Assembly: GCA_025062245.1 (NCBI GenBank)
Contig: JANXAD010000018.1
Location: 1-34,296 of the forward strand
Origin: Thermodesulfobacteriaceae bacterium
GTDB lineage: Bacteria > Desulfobacterota > Thermodesulfobacteria > Thermodesulfobacteriales > Thermodesulfobacteriaceae
DNA: 34,296 bases
Direction: 5' to 3'
In this document: piece by piece, positions 15,720 to 23,547 of the stretch
How the letters are laid out: each line of letters starts with the position of its first letter
How positions within the stretch are numbered: the stretch's first letter is position 1
Made by a program: the position numbers and the translations under genes
The notes under the pieces: model-generated
Seen by the model: the letters and a program-made list of their open reading frames with translations, nothing else
The model's database searches: none
Told to the model about the DNA's origin: nothing

Positions 15720-15900
15720 CCGAAGTCTCTTCCTCCTAAATCTCAAAATAAATTCCACTACTTAAGCTTTCCCTAGCTTTGTCTCTTCCTATTTGGTGCT
15801 CTTAACTTAGATATAAGTGACTCTTAAAGCTTTTACCAGCTCTGTCTCTAAAGCTCTTCTGCCATCTATATCAAGTAGTTTCCTCTTCATATAAGGTAAC
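15720..15900 (-). repeat. Gene-free stretch with three diverged ~60-bp repeat units
   Basis: On the minus strand three units begin AGAGAC at 15849, 15786 and 15730, spaced 63 and 56 bases. Each has a similar first 25 bases (a GCT or GGTT core, GG, AA, then a GCTT-like end and TAAG), followed by about 35 unrelated bases. A 9-bp pairing (ACTACTTGA with TTAAGTAGT) can close about 130 bases spanning the first two units. Identity is too low for a CRISPR array. It lies in the 337-base gap between the alcohol dehydrogenase and the GGDEF-EAL gene. It could be a decayed gene, a structured RNA or an old repeat. Confidence 0.35.
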
Positions 15901-15935
15901 TTTCTTAAGAAGATTTTTTAACTTTTAAAAAGAGT

Positions 15936-17663
15936 TTAGGCTATTAAGGTTAGGAATTTTTCTACTGACATGGGGCAAGCTAAGTAGTAGCCTTGAACAT
16001 AATCTACTTCAAACTCCTCTAAGGTTTTTAGGAGAGTTTGATTTTCCACATGTTCTGCAATAGCTCTTATTTTAAACTCCCTAGCTAAGGTTATAATTAC
16101 TTTCAAAATTTTTTTAGCCCTGTCTGAATTTAGAGTTTCTCTAACCAGAAATCCATCTATTTTAATAAAATGGGGCTTAAACTTGAGTAAATAATTAAAA
16201 GAAGCATATCCTGCTCCAAAATCGTCTACTGCTAAAAAGAAATGCTCACTTTTTTGAAGTTCCTCCTCTAAGGTTTCAAAAAATTCTAAGTATCTTACTA
16301 AGGAATTTTCAGTAACCTCTAAAACAAATTTAAAGTTAAATTCCTGAGCTAATCTTTCCCAACTTTTTACTTCCTTTATCACTTTTTCACACTCTTCAAA
16401 AGATGAAATAGTTCTATTTACAAAAAGGTAATAGTCTTTGAGATTTTCAAAAATGTTCTTAGCTTTTAACTTTTTAAAAACTATCTCTTCCAATTCATTT
16501 ATATAACCAAGTTTAAGGGCAATTTTTATAAACTGACAGGCTGAAACAGGATTATTTTCTCTATCACATATTCTCAATAAAACTTCGCCTCCCAATATCT
16601 TTTTAGTTTTAGTTTCAAAGATAGGTTGAATAAAAGGTTCAACTCTTTCTTTTTCTATAGCCTCTTCTATTAGACTCTTTATCCTTTCAAAGTCTTCAAA
16701 CCTTTTTTGATACTCCTCTTTAAAAAGAACAAACCTATTTTTTCCCTCTTCTTTGGCAATTTTACAGGCAATTTCTGCTTTAAGAAAAAGCTCCTCCATC
16801 TTGTCTGAATGTATAGGATAAAAGGATACCCCTAAGGAGGCAGAAAGCTTTATTACATGCTGTTCAAATAGATAGGGAGCTTTAAATTCATATTTTCTTA
16901 TGATTTTAAGAATTGTCTCTATTAAGTTAAGAGCCTTTAAAAAATTTAAACTTTTAAAAAGTAAACCAAATCTATCATTTTCTAATTTAGCTAAGGAAAA
17001 ATTCGGAGATAATTCAAAATTTTTTAAATTTTGCAGTAAATATCTACTAAAATTTTCTAAAATTATATTTCCTATTTCAAATCCATATCTAAAATTAATT
17101 AGTGCAAAATTGTCAAGATCTATAATAATAAAACTTATTAAGGTCTCCTTATTTTCTTCGGTCCACTTTTTAAACTCTTCAAAAAGTATTTCTTTCGTAA
17201 CTAAACCATGAAGTTGATATACATCTTTAAGGACTTCAAAATTCTTTCCTAAAAAAAGGGCTATTTTTTTATCATCGTTTAATATATGATTTACCACCCA
17301 AACTTTCATAAATTTAAAAATAGACAAGCCTAATTCTCTAAAATTAATTTCTCTTTCAAACTCACTTAAAAATTCTTGAACCCTTTTTCTAAAATATTCA
17401 TGTATATTTTTATGACACTCCAATTCAGGAAAATTTAAATTTTCCATTAAATTTTCTTCTGAAATAAAGTGATACTCAGCATATTTTATCAATTCTTGTA
17501 GTATCTTTGATAAATTTTCTTCCATATCCCACAAGAGTTCATTTTGAAAAAGAGTTTGATAAAGATTATTTAATAAAAAAACCAAATGCTTATGTTGTTT
17601 ATCTATTTCTTCTATTCCTATTTCAAATGATTCGTCCCAAGTTATATATTCTTTTACGATCAT
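15936..17663 (-). CDS. Bacteriohemerythrin-GGDEF-EAL signalling protein
   Basis: 575 residues in three parts. Residues 1-145: hemerythrin with the di-iron ligand pattern (DKQHKHL, AEYHFISEEN, ECHKNIHEYF, VNHILNDDK). Residues about 165-325: a GGDEF-like domain whose signature is degenerate (LENDRFGLLF instead of GGDEF), so cyclase activity is unlikely. Residues about 335-575: an EAL phosphodiesterase with EVLLR at the EAL position, the asparagine in FVNRT, LEVTENS, DDFGAGYAS, FIKIDG and AEHVEN/VQGYYLA, all needed for activity. It should therefore degrade cyclic di-GMP in response to oxygen or another ligand of the iron site. It has no membrane segment. Neighbours give no further clue, although flagellin is in the same window. 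Confidence 0.9.
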   Translation of the reverse strand: MIVKEYITWDESFEIGIEEIDKQHKHLVFLLNNLYQTLFQNELLWDMEENLSKILQELIKYAEYHFISEENLMENLNFPELECHKNIHEYFRKRVQEFLSEFEREINFRELGLSIFKFMKVWVVNHILNDDKKIALFLGKNFEVLKDVYQLHGLVTKEILFEEFKKWTEENKETLISFIIIDLDNFALINFRYGFEIGNIILENFSRYLLQNLKNFELSPNFSLAKLENDRFGLLFKSLNFLKALNLIETILKIIRKYEFKAPYLFEQHVIKLSASLGVSFYPIHSDKMEELFLKAEIACKIAKEEGKNRFVLFKEEYQKRFEDFERIKSLIEEAIEKERVEPFIQPIFETKTKKILGGEVLLRICDRENNPVSACQFIKIALKLGYINELEEIVFKKLKAKNIFENLKDYYLFVNRTISSFEECEKVIKEVKSWERLAQEFNFKFVLEVTENSLVRYLEFFETLEEELQKSEHFFLAVDDFGAGYASFNYLLKFKPHFIKIDGFLVRETLNSDRAKKILKVIITLAREFKIRAIAEHVENQTLLKTLEEFEVDYVQGYYLACPMSVEKFLTLIA

Positions 17664-17686
17664 TTTATTACTTTTAGAAAATTTTT

Positions 17687-17692
17687 ATTATA
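17687..17692 (-). promoter_or_regulatory. Candidate -10 box of the hemerythrin-GGDEF-EAL gene
   Basis: A perfect TATAAT on the minus strand, 23 bases before the ATG. Seventeen bases further up only TTTAAA is found, a poor -35 box. Confidence 0.35.
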
Positions 17693-17827
17693 GGGTGGAC
17701 TAACCAGTTTTTAAAAATCTTCTAACTTTTTATATCAATCATGCTTTACTCTCTTTTTCCCTTATTTTTATTTTTCATTTTTTTCTTTCCAAAACTTCAT
17801 AAAAGACTTCTTCTCTTAAAAAATATT

Positions 17828-17864
17828 ACTCCCGATTTCTAACAAATCAAGCTTTAATGGGAGT
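17828..17864 (+). other. Nested stem-loop in the 340-base gap before nadK
   Basis: ACTCCC (17828-17833) pairs with GGGAGT (17859-17864); inside, GATTT (17834-17838) pairs with AAATC (17844-17848). It is the only GC-bearing structure in the otherwise AT-rich gap (17664-18004), which shows no open frame of note. It is about 140 bases before the likely nadK start and could be part of its leader, or an unlinked small RNA. A G-run (GAGGGGGG near 17930) follows. Confidence 0.3.
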
Positions 17865-18004
17865 GTTTGAAAATTTTCCTTTAAGCTCTAAACCCCTTTT
17901 TATATAAGACCATTTTCTTACCTTAAGAGGGGGGCCTTTATTAATGGGAGGACGTATATTCTTAAGCTTTGTTTTTTTTAAATTTTTATTTAAAATTAAA
18001 AGCT

Positions 18005-18799
18005 ATGTTAAACTTTGTTTTTTTTAAGAAAAAGGAACTTTCTATTCCTTCTACTTTAAGTAATCTTAAAAAAAGTAAAAAAATTCAACTCCTTTCTCCT
18101 GAAAAATTTTTCTCCCTATCTCAAGAAGAGAAGCAAAAGGTAAAGGGTATTTTAATCTTAGGAGGAGATGGAACCTTTCTTAGGGCTGTTCCTTTAGCCT
18201 ATGAATACGGACTTCCTCTTATTGGAATAAACAAAGGAAAGTTTGGCTTTTTGACGGAGAATTATTTAGAAAATCTGGAAAAGATTTTAGAACTTTTAGA
18301 AAAAGAAAAATTAGTCTTGGAAGAGAGAACAGCCTTGAAAATCTCTTATAAAAACCAAAAATTTATAGCTTTAAACGAGGGAGTAGTTTGTAGAAATTGT
18401 CCTGAAAAATTAGTTTACTTAGAAATAAAAATTGATTCCTTTCCTTTAACGGTAGTTTATGGAGATGGAATAATAGTGGCTACTCCTACAGGATCTACAG
18501 CTTACAATGTTTCTGCAGGAGGGTCTATTATTCATCCTAAAGCTCCTGTTCTTTCTATAACACCTATTTGTGCTTTTAAGCTTAACATGAAACCCCTTAT
18601 CATTCCTGATTCATCTTCTATAGAAATTACTGTAAAAACACGCACCAAAAATATTTCTTTAATTATAGATGGTCAAAGGAGTATTAGCATTGAACCCTTT
18701 GTACCTATTAGCTTTTGTAAAGCAGAAAAAACTATAAAGTTAGTTCCTGCTTTAGATAAGGCTTACTATCAAATTTTAAAGGAAAAGTTTAATTGGTAA
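18005..18799 (+). CDS. nadK: NAD kinase
   Basis: From the ATG at 18005 the protein has 264 residues; an in-frame TTG at 17969 would add 12 hydrophobic and basic residues. Neither start has a good ribosome binding site, so the start is uncertain; the shorter form places the GGDG motif at about residue 52, as is common. The GGDGTFLRAV motif, the NE pair in LNEGVVCRN and GDGIIVATPTGSTAYNVSAGGSIIHP define the family. The enzyme phosphorylates NAD to NADP in the cytoplasm. It is a single gene converging on the YtxH gene, with only 4 bases between the stop codons. Confidence 0.94.
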   Translation: MLNFVFFKKKELSIPSTLSNLKKSKKIQLLSPEKFFSLSQEEKQKVKGILILGGDGTFLRAVPLAYEYGLPLIGINKGKFGFLTENYLENLEKILELLEKEKLVLEERTALKISYKNQKFIALNEGVVCRNCPEKLVYLEIKIDSFPLTVVYGDGIIVATPTGSTAYNVSAGGSIIHPKAPVLSITPICAFKLNMKPLIIPDSSSIEITVKTRTKNISLIIDGQRSISIEPFVPISFCKAEKTIKLVPALDKAYYQILKEKFNW

Positions 18800-18803
18800 C
18801 GAA

Positions 18804-19127
18804 TTAGGCTTCTTCCTCTTTTTTAAATAATTTGGAAGCTAATTCTTCTTTCTTTTCCTGAATAGTCTCTTTACTTTTTTCTATAGCTTCCTTTAAAGCT
18901 TCTTTTTTAACCTCTATAATTTCCTTAGCTTTAGCAGAAAGTTCTTCAGCCTTACTTTTTAAATTCTGAGCTTCTTCTTTTACCTTTTGAGTTACCTCTT
19001 CTAATTCATCTTTAACTTTTCTTCTTAATTCCGGCCCACTAATAGGGGTTAAAAATAGGGTTAAAGCCCCTCCTACTATAACTCCCACTAAAAAAGCTAA
19101 AGCCACCTTTAAATTCCTTTCTTCCAT
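18804..19127 (-). CDS. YtxH-like membrane-anchored coiled-coil protein
   Basis: 107 residues. A single N-terminal membrane helix (LKVALAFLVGVIVGGALTLF, followed by LTPISGPELRRKVKDEL) is typical of YtxH proteins; the rest is a lysine- and glutamate-rich amphipathic helix (KEEAQNLKSKAEELSAKAKE) to the end. Related Bacillus proteins are general-stress genes of unknown mechanism. It follows the DUF948 gene by 21 bases; such YtxH-DUF948 pairs are common, suggesting they work together at the membrane. Confidence 0.85.
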   Translation of the reverse strand: MEERNLKVALAFLVGVIVGGALTLFLTPISGPELRRKVKDELEEVTQKVKEEAQNLKSKAEELSAKAKEIIEVKKEALKEAIEKSKETIQEKKEELASKLFKKEEEA

Positions 19128-19148
19128 ATCCGTTCCCCTCCCCTCTTT

Positions 19149-19721
19149 TTATTTTTTACCCAAACTAAAAACATTTTTCAAAATTTTACTTAATTCTATA
19201 AGACCGGAAGCTAAGGCTGTAACTTCTATATAAATCTTTTTTAATTCTTTATTCAAAGAAGATAAAACCGTAGAAGAAGTCTCTACAGTATCCCTTATAC
19301 TTTCCACTATAGGATCTACACTTTTTACAGCTACTCTAACTTTATCTGAAATTTCTTTTACATTATGAGTGGTATCCTTAGCATCTTCAATCAGAAACTT
19401 TACCTCATCAGCCACACTTTCTATTTGCCCTCTTAAGAAAGCTTTAAAATCCTTTATACTTTCTCCTATTTCTTCTATTATTTTAGGAAGAACTTTTAAG
19501 TTTACGATTAAGTTATTAATATTCTCTACAGTAGACTTAAAAGTATCTAAATTCTCATTAATTTTCCCTGAGGTTCCTTTAAGTTCTTCTAAGACAGAAG
19601 GTAAGGAAGATAAATTTTCATGAAGTTCGTCTATTACTCTATTAACTTTAAAAGATAAATAAATTAAAAAACCAATTAAAATTAGAGCTAAAATTATTAA
19701 AACAAAAATTAAAGTTTCCAT
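19149..19721 (-). CDS. DUF948-like membrane-anchored coiled-coil protein
   Basis: 190 residues with one N-terminal membrane helix (LIFVLIILALILIGFLIYLS) and a long heptad-rich region (VIDELHENLSSLPSVLEELK, ISDKVRVAVKSVDPIVESI), resembling DUF948/YtxG and, loosely, methyl-accepting chemotaxis coiled coils. There is no enzymatic motif. It is paired with the YtxH gene downstream and follows the glycogen phosphorylase gene by 49 bases, so it may be the tail of the glycogen transcription unit or a separate one; I see no terminator between them. Confidence 0.75.
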   Translation of the reverse strand: METLIFVLIILALILIGFLIYLSFKVNRVIDELHENLSSLPSVLEELKGTSGKINENLDTFKSTVENINNLIVNLKVLPKIIEEIGESIKDFKAFLRGQIESVADEVKFLIEDAKDTTHNVKEISDKVRVAVKSVDPIVESIRDTVETSSTVLSSLNKELKKIYIEVTALASGLIELSKILKNVFSLGKK

Positions 19722-19770
19722 ATTTTCTCCTTTTTTTAATATTTTAAAAATAATCTTTTTTTATTTTTTT

Positions 19771-22332
19771 TCAACTTTTCCATTTTACCAAATCAGGATA
19801 AGCTCTTCTTATAAATCTATTTTTAGGAACAATCCTTATATTAAATTTTCTCAAACCATGTCCTATTAATGGAAAGACAGTTTTAAAAATAGCTTTATTA
19901 TCTTCAAATTTTTCAAAAAATATAGGATGAAATTCTACTTGAGTAATTGTTTCCTCTTCTTCTACAGTTTCTTTTATACATATAACTTCATTTATACATA
20001 CTAATTCAACTTCTATTAATTCAGGAGATAAACCATTTAAATCTACTTCTACTATAATTTCTAATTCTGCACCTTCCCAAACTTCTTCTTCTTTTATATT
20101 ATCATATACATTCAAAATTTTTATACCTACCCATCTCTCTAATAATAATTTTCTTTCATATTCAATTTTTTTCAAATTTTCATAATTATTATCTGTTAAA
20201 AATTTAATATTGTCAGAAGCTGGTTTATAAAATTTTTGTGTATACTCCAAAAGAACTCTGTTAATACTAAAATATCTACAAGCATTATAAATAGCCTGTT
20301 TCATTTTTTTAACCCACTCTCTGGGAATACCTTCTTCATCTCTTTCGTAAAAAAGATCTATTATTTCGTTTTCTAAGAGATTATAAATTTGATTGGATTC
20401 ATAATAATTGTAAGGAGGAAGGCCGTCTTTGGGGTAGATAGCCCAACCATTTTCTCCGGTAAAGCCCTCTGGCCACCATCCGTCCATTACACTTAGGTGT
20501 AAAACTCCATTTAAGGCAGCTTTCATCCCTGAGGTGCCACTAGCTTCCATAGGTCTTAAAGGAGTATTAAGCCACACATCTGAACCCCAGATAAGGTAAC
20601 GGGCTAAATGAATATCATAATTTTCTAAAAATAATACCTTATCTTCTAAATCGTATTTTTCTCTAAATTCAAGAATTCTTTGAATCATCTTTTTGCCTTC
20701 TAAGTCTCTGGGATGGGATTTGCCTGCAAAAATTAAAATTACAGGTTTAGTAGAATTCTTTAAAAATTCCGTTATTCTTTCCTCATCAAAAAGAATAAGA
20801 GTATTTCTTTTATATCCCGTAATTCTTCGAGCACAAGAGATGATTAAGTGATGGGCTTTCAAAAGTTTAGAAGCAAGTTCTGACTTTATCTTATAAAAAC
20901 CCTTTTTGGTCAGTTTGTCTTCGGTATATCTTCTAATATAATTAATTAAACGGTATTTATTTCTTCGGTGGGCTTCCCATATCTCTTCATCTGGAATTTT
21001 AAGAATCTCTGACCAAGCTCCATCTTCAGAAGAAAGATATATAAAGTAAGGACCCAGATACTTTTCTAATACATCGTAAAAGGGCTCACTAAGCCATCTC
21101 CAGTGAACCCCGTTAGTAACATAATCTATAGGAACTTCTTCTAAAAGAAGTTCTTTAAAAAGGGGATGCCACATCTTTTTAGTTGTATTTTGATGCATTC
21201 TGGAAACAGCATTGATATAATTGGTATAACGGATAGCTAAAGCTGGAAGCCAAAAAATGGTTTTATCTCCTGGCAAACATCCCTCGTTCAAAAAATCCTC
21301 TAACTCAATACCTAATTCTGTAATTTCTGGAGCTAAATATTTACTTACTAATTGAGTCTCAAAATGCTCATTTCCTGAAATAACTGGAGTATGGGTAGTA
21401 AATATGGTACTTTCTTTAATTAATATTTTAGCTTCTTCATAACTTAACCCCTTTTCCTTAATAAGTTCTTGAAATCTTGAAAGAATTACAAAGGCTGAAT
21501 GTCCCTCGTTTAAATGGTAAATTTTAGGTTCTCTTCCAAAAACCGCCTTTAAAGCCCTATAACCACCCATTCCTAAGATAATTTCCTGTTTTATTCTTCT
21601 TTCAGGCTCCCCAGCATAAAGATAGTTTAAAATTTCCCTAAATTCTGGAGGATTTTCGGGAATATCGGTATCTAAAAGCAAACACAATCTTTTTCCTACC
21701 TCTATACGCCAAATTTTAACCTTCACAGGTTGGCCTAAAATTTTAACTTCTATCAAAAGGGGATTACCTTTCAAATCCCTTACTTCCTTAGTTAAATTTA
21801 AAAACTTTTCTATATTTTCAGGTTCTTCCAATTGCATTTTAGAAGGTTCTATAACCTGCTTAAAATATCCGTATTTGTAAAAAAGTCCCACAGCAACTAT
21901 AGGTATGTCTAAATCTGAGGCTCCTATAATCATATCACCAGCTAAGACCCCCAGTCCTCCTGCATAGATGGGAAGTGCTTCATGGAAGGCAAATTCCGTA
22001 CAAAAATAGGCTATATAATCCTCTGAAGAAAACCCTAAATACTCCCTCAAAAAAGATTCTCTTTTTTTATATTCTTCAAACTTTTCCCAGACCTCCTCTA
22101 AATCCATCAAAAATCTTTTATCCTCTGCCAAGGATTCCAATTTACCCTTAGGGAGAAAATGGATAAATTTAACTGGATTTCTTTTTACTAATCTAAACAG
22201 ATTGGCATCTATTTTATAAAAAAGAGAAAGGGCTCTATAATCCCAACTAAACCACAAATTATTAGAAATAGCTACCCACTTTTCTAATTCCTTGGGAATT
22301 TTAGGATAAACAAAAAATTTTTTAAATTCCAT
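19771..22332 (-). CDS. glgP: Alpha-glucan (glycogen) phosphorylase, GT35
   Basis: 853 residues; the short bacterial/archaeal type with an N-terminal DUF3417-like start (WVAISNNLWFSWDYRAL). FHEALPIYAGGLGVLAGDMI, HLNEGHSAFV, FTTHTPVISGNE, TNGVHWRWL and RPMEASGTSGMKAALNG are family motifs; lysine 604 in the last is the PLP-binding residue. It releases glucose-1-phosphate from the ends of glycogen or maltodextrins in the cytoplasm. It starts 2 bases after the GH57 stop, with AGAGGAAGG as ribosome binding site in the end of that gene. Glucose-1-phosphate is also the RfbF substrate, and via a mutase feeds Pgi. The C-terminal 100 residues form the usual extra beta-domain of this type. Confidence 0.94.
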   Translation of the reverse strand: MEFKKFFVYPKIPKELEKWVAISNNLWFSWDYRALSLFYKIDANLFRLVKRNPVKFIHFLPKGKLESLAEDKRFLMDLEEVWEKFEEYKKRESFLREYLGFSSEDYIAYFCTEFAFHEALPIYAGGLGVLAGDMIIGASDLDIPIVAVGLFYKYGYFKQVIEPSKMQLEEPENIEKFLNLTKEVRDLKGNPLLIEVKILGQPVKVKIWRIEVGKRLCLLLDTDIPENPPEFREILNYLYAGEPERRIKQEIILGMGGYRALKAVFGREPKIYHLNEGHSAFVILSRFQELIKEKGLSYEEAKILIKESTIFTTHTPVISGNEHFETQLVSKYLAPEITELGIELEDFLNEGCLPGDKTIFWLPALAIRYTNYINAVSRMHQNTTKKMWHPLFKELLLEEVPIDYVTNGVHWRWLSEPFYDVLEKYLGPYFIYLSSEDGAWSEILKIPDEEIWEAHRRNKYRLINYIRRYTEDKLTKKGFYKIKSELASKLLKAHHLIISCARRITGYKRNTLILFDEERITEFLKNSTKPVILIFAGKSHPRDLEGKKMIQRILEFREKYDLEDKVLFLENYDIHLARYLIWGSDVWLNTPLRPMEASGTSGMKAALNGVLHLSVMDGWWPEGFTGENGWAIYPKDGLPPYNYYESNQIYNLLENEIIDLFYERDEEGIPREWVKKMKQAIYNACRYFSINRVLLEYTQKFYKPASDNIKFLTDNNYENLKKIEYERKLLLERWVGIKILNVYDNIKEEEVWEGAELEIIVEVDLNGLSPELIEVELVCINEVICIKETVEEEETITQVEFHPIFFEKFEDNKAIFKTVFPLIGHGLRKFNIRIVPKNRFIRRAYPDLVKWKS

Positions 22333-22334
22333 TT

Positions 22335-23537
22335 TTATCCTTCCTCTAATTTTTCCTCTATATCAGTTAATATATTTATATAGTATCTATAAGCATGTTC
22401 AGGAGAGGGATAGGGAGAAAAATATTTATGAACATCTCCATCTTGGAAGTATTTTATGCACATGTAATAAAAATGGTCTGAGGTAGTAAGTCTTTTAAGA
22501 GGAGAAACAAGGTCCCATTTGCCCTTTTGTTTTGCTCTTTTCAAAAAATCAAAACAGGTTTTCATAGCATTCCACTGTAGAGGATTAGACAACCAAGCCG
22601 AAAGGTCTCTTTCAGTATCTGCCCAAGAGGTAGGATTAGGAACAAAAAGAACCTTAGGAGTATAATTTAAAGTCTGTCTAACTTCAGAAGGCCAAAGAAA
22701 AGCTAAATCCTCTTCTTCTAAAATTAATTCAATTACCTTTCTTATAAAATCGAAAATTCCCGTTTCTTTCCACTGATGTTCTCCAAAGGTTTCGTAATCC
22801 ATAAATAAATTTAAGTAAAGATTTTTTCCCTCCCTTTCTACCAGTCTTAAATTTTTTATCCATTGCACATACTTTTCAGCAGTGAGGGGATAATCTTCCC
22901 ACCCTCGGTTACTAAAACGAAAGGCTATGTCATCAGAAAGTTTATAATGTTTTAAGAGAAGAAGATGGGCATGATTATAAGAGAGGCGAGGATAAAGAGG
23001 CAAATCCCCTTTAAGAATATGGTCTGCTCCCTCTATCAAAATAGTTTTAAGATGGGGAAAATTTAATAAGAAATCCGAAAGTTTATCAAAATAGATTAAT
23101 TCCGTATTTCTGAAAGTAGTGGGTAAAAAACCAAACTCATTTTTTATAAACTCAAAGTGTTCCTCTACCTGTTCTAAAAATTCTTCTATGTCAAAAATAG
23201 AGGCTAAGGAATGATAATAGGTTTCATTTATAAATTCTACTGCTCCAGTTTTGGCCAACTCCAAAAAAGATTCAAGAACTTCTGGTCTATAATTTTTAAC
23301 CTGCTCTAAAAAAGTTCCTGTAATGCTATAGGAAACCTTAAATCTTCCCTCTGAACTTTCTATAAGTTCCTTAAATAAGCTATTGATTGGAAGATAACAC
23401 TTTTCGGCTACCTTATTGATTATATAACGATTAAGTTGTTCATCAAAGTAGTTGTTAGATCCTCCTACCTCAAAGACTGAAAAATCTCTTATTCTGTAAG
23501 GTTGATGAACTTGAAAGTAAAAAATTATGTAAAGCAT
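22335..23537 (-). CDS. Glycoside hydrolase family 57 enzyme (alpha-amylase or glucanotransferase-like)
   Basis: 400 residues. GH57 motifs occur in order: HQPYR (about 10-14), EFINETYYHS, TFRNTELIYFD with the probable nucleophile glutamate 146, and LFMDYETFGEHQW with the probable acid/base aspartate 247. The length and opening IFYFQVHQPYRIRDFSVFEVG resemble the group of GH57 proteins linked to glycogen clusters and often annotated alpha-amylase. It should act on internal alpha-1,4 bonds; hydrolysis or chain transfer cannot be distinguished from sequence. A branching enzyme of GH57 would be longer. It lies between the synthase-like and phosphorylase genes. Confidence 0.88.
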   Translation of the reverse strand: MLYIIFYFQVHQPYRIRDFSVFEVGGSNNYFDEQLNRYIINKVAEKCYLPINSLFKELIESSEGRFKVSYSITGTFLEQVKNYRPEVLESFLELAKTGAVEFINETYYHSLASIFDIEEFLEQVEEHFEFIKNEFGFLPTTFRNTELIYFDKLSDFLLNFPHLKTILIEGADHILKGDLPLYPRLSYNHAHLLLLKHYKLSDDIAFRFSNRGWEDYPLTAEKYVQWIKNLRLVEREGKNLYLNLFMDYETFGEHQWKETGIFDFIRKVIELILEEEDLAFLWPSEVRQTLNYTPKVLFVPNPTSWADTERDLSAWLSNPLQWNAMKTCFDFLKRAKQKGKWDLVSPLKRLTTSDHFYYMCIKYFQDGDVHKYFSPYPSPEHAYRYYINILTDIEEKLEEG

Positions 23538-23547
23538 AGTCTAAAAT

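Noticed and set aside
15576-15758. 60-codon minus-strand open frame upstream of the alcohol dehydrogenase
   Set aside because: It overlaps the start of the dehydrogenase in another frame, has no family resemblance and lies in the repeat-like stretch.
15720-15900. Regularly spaced similar units suggesting a CRISPR array
   Set aside because: The units are only loosely alike, spacings are 63 and 56 bases, no unit is repeated exactly and no cas gene is in the window.
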